A stretch of 64,000 bases of DNA from assembly GCF_000239855.1 (NCBI RefSeq), contig NZ_BADT01000170.1, forward strand, positions 62,001 to 126,000, in the 5' to 3' direction. The notes beneath the pieces were generated by a model. That model was not told where the DNA came from. It did no database searches and saw nothing but the letters and a program-made list of their open reading frames with translations. Each line of letters begins with the position of its first letter. Within the stretch, counting starts at the first letter, position 1. A program made the position numbers and the translations under genes. The DNA comes from Pseudoalteromonas sp. BSi20652 (GTDB lineage Bacteria; Pseudomonadota; Gammaproteobacteria; Enterobacterales; Alteromonadaceae). Below, in pieces: positions 63,421 through 64,000 of this stretch.

Positions 63421-64000
63421 TTAAAGTGGGCAAAAATTACATTTAAATGAGTATGAGTTACATGCTTGGGTTACATATGTAACAGGTGCAAATAGCAAAG
63501 CCTGTAAGGCTTGCATTAAAAAGCCGACAAGAGCCGGCTTAGTATAAAAATGTTTTAGGTTACTTTTCTTTTTAACCTTAGCCTTTTTCTTGGCTTTCAT
63601 TTTTACAGGATCTTTACGCTTTTTAGCAGGTGGCTTAGCTTCTTTATGCTGTGGCTCAACACCTTTAATTACACGGCGTTTTAGCTTTTGCTCAACGTAG
63701 CGCTCTACTTTATATAAAATACCAATGTCGTGTGCTTCAACTAATGATATTGCAATCCCTTTTTTACCAGCACGGCCAGTACGACCAATACGGTGTACGT
63801 ATACGTCGGCAGTGCGCGGCATATCAAAGTTAATAACGTGACTGATGTCAGATACGTCAATACCACGTGCAGCTACGTCGGTAGCAACTAATATGCTTGT
63901 TTTGCCACTATGGAAGTTTTCCATGGCTTTCATACGTTTGTCTTGTGGCATTTCGCCGCGTAACCACGCCGCTTTTACATCATTAGTTGTAAGTTCACCA
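63421..64000 (-). CDS. srmB: DEAD-box RNA helicase SrmB, C-terminal part (cut by window end)
   Basis: The frame is open to the end of the window (GELTTNDVKAAWLRGEMPQDKR...), so the N-terminal half lies outside. Visible helicase C motifs: ILVATDVAARGIDVSD, VINFDMPRTADVYVHRIGRTGRAG and ISLVEAHDIG, followed by a lysine-rich tail. The block matches SrmB, which acts in 50S ribosome assembly. The tail appears over-long: the frame runs on for about 46 codons beyond a lysine stretch and through a terminator hairpin at 63516-63541. One extra A in AAAAAGAAAAG (around 63566-63577) would give the stop at 63560. So the natural end is probably 63560, and the 3' tail is suspect. Confidence 0.85.
   Translation of the reverse strand, partial: GELTTNDVKAAWLRGEMPQDKRMKAMENFHSGKTSILVATDVAARGIDVSDISHVINFDMPRTADVYVHRIGRTGRAGKKGIAISLVEAHDIGILYKVERYVEQKLKRRVIKGVEPQHKEAKPPAKKRKDPVKMKAKKKAKVKKKSNLKHFYTKPALVGFLMQALQALLFAPVTYVTQACNSYSFKCNFCPL
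63516..63541 (-). terminator. rho-independent terminator after srmB
   Basis: Minus-strand AAGCCGGC-TCTT-GTCGGCTTTTT, a clear hairpin and T-run. It lies inside the extended srmB frame, supporting an earlier true stop. Confidence 0.85.

Noticed and set aside
1-64000. CRISPR array, prophage, toxin-antitoxin, restriction or other defence systems, tRNA or rRNA genes
   Set aside because: None was seen. Repeats are limited to the elements listed, and the genes are core housekeeping or envelope genes.

Overview
This window is about 64 kb of chromosome from a marine gammaproteobacterium of the Alteromonadales, most probably a Pseudoalteromonas. The base composition is AT-rich (roughly 40% G+C by eye). 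Gene orders shared with Escherichia coli and Shewanella-like genomes recur: hemW-rdgB-yggT-proC-yggS next to pilT-pilU; rsmE-gshB-yqgE-yqgF; tolC followed by nudF-yqiB-cpdA-yqiA-parE-parC-plsC; recQ-yigI-rarD; maoP divergent from hdfR. The genus assignment is an inference from gene order, protein similarity from memory, and repeat type; no database search was possible.

Layout. 1-4.4 kb: 3' part of a very large sensor with Reg_prop propeller, PAS, degenerate GGDEF and EAL domains. 4.4-9.6 kb: K+ channel and Pat-type protein acetyltransferase (one overlapping pair), then a SIMPL protein and a small membrane protein separated by a 262-bp MITE. 9.6-16.6 kb: minus-strand block (DUF885 lipoprotein, hemW, rdgB, DUF4426, yggT, proC, yggS). 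16.6-18.9 kb: pilT-pilU. 18.9-23.3 kb: yqgF, yqgE, gshB, rsmE (frameshifted) and two unknown genes. 23.4-29.3 kb: glnE, a TcpQ-C protein, a frameshifted LpxL-type acyltransferase and tolC. 29.4-38.5 kb: the nudF...parE-parC-plsC-rraB block, with a secreted sugar-dehydrogenase-like propeller gene between parE and parC. 38.5-39.2 kb: gene-poor. 39.2-42.9 kb: zntB, then a rimB-like protease (frameshifted), rimK and an AspA-like zinc deacylase. 43-47.6 kb: MscS channel, Omp85-type barrel, DUF3630, recQ. 47.7-52.9 kb: yigI, rarD, a dual-REC diguanylate cyclase, maoP, hdfR, porin. 53-58.8 kb: a cobalamin riboswitch whose downstream region carries a second MITE, then btuD (frameshifted)-btuC-cobQ-cobO-btuF-ung. 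59-64 kb: DUF3545, tal, yaaA, MscS, a doubtful gene, a BON lipoprotein and the C-terminal half of srmB, cut by the window end.

Two themes deserve attention. First, six conserved genes (rsmE, the lpxL-like gene, nudF, the rimB-like gene, btuD, and the tail of srmB) each look one base out of frame, mostly at A-runs. This looks more like homopolymer miscalls in the assembly than a cluster of real pseudogenes, but it must be settled before inferring any phenotype. Second, two different palindromic mini-elements sit at informative places: one between the stop of a SIMPL gene and the start of the next gene, with a CTAG duplication that allows the ancestral junction to be reconstructed, and one just downstream of the B12 riboswitch aptamer.

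No rRNA, tRNA, CRISPR array, prophage, integron or recognisable defence island was seen. Most of the window is conserved core genome. The best candidates for under-described biology are the rimB-rimK-deacylase triad, the MITE-interrupted riboswitch, and the divergent or degenerate c-di-GMP proteins.
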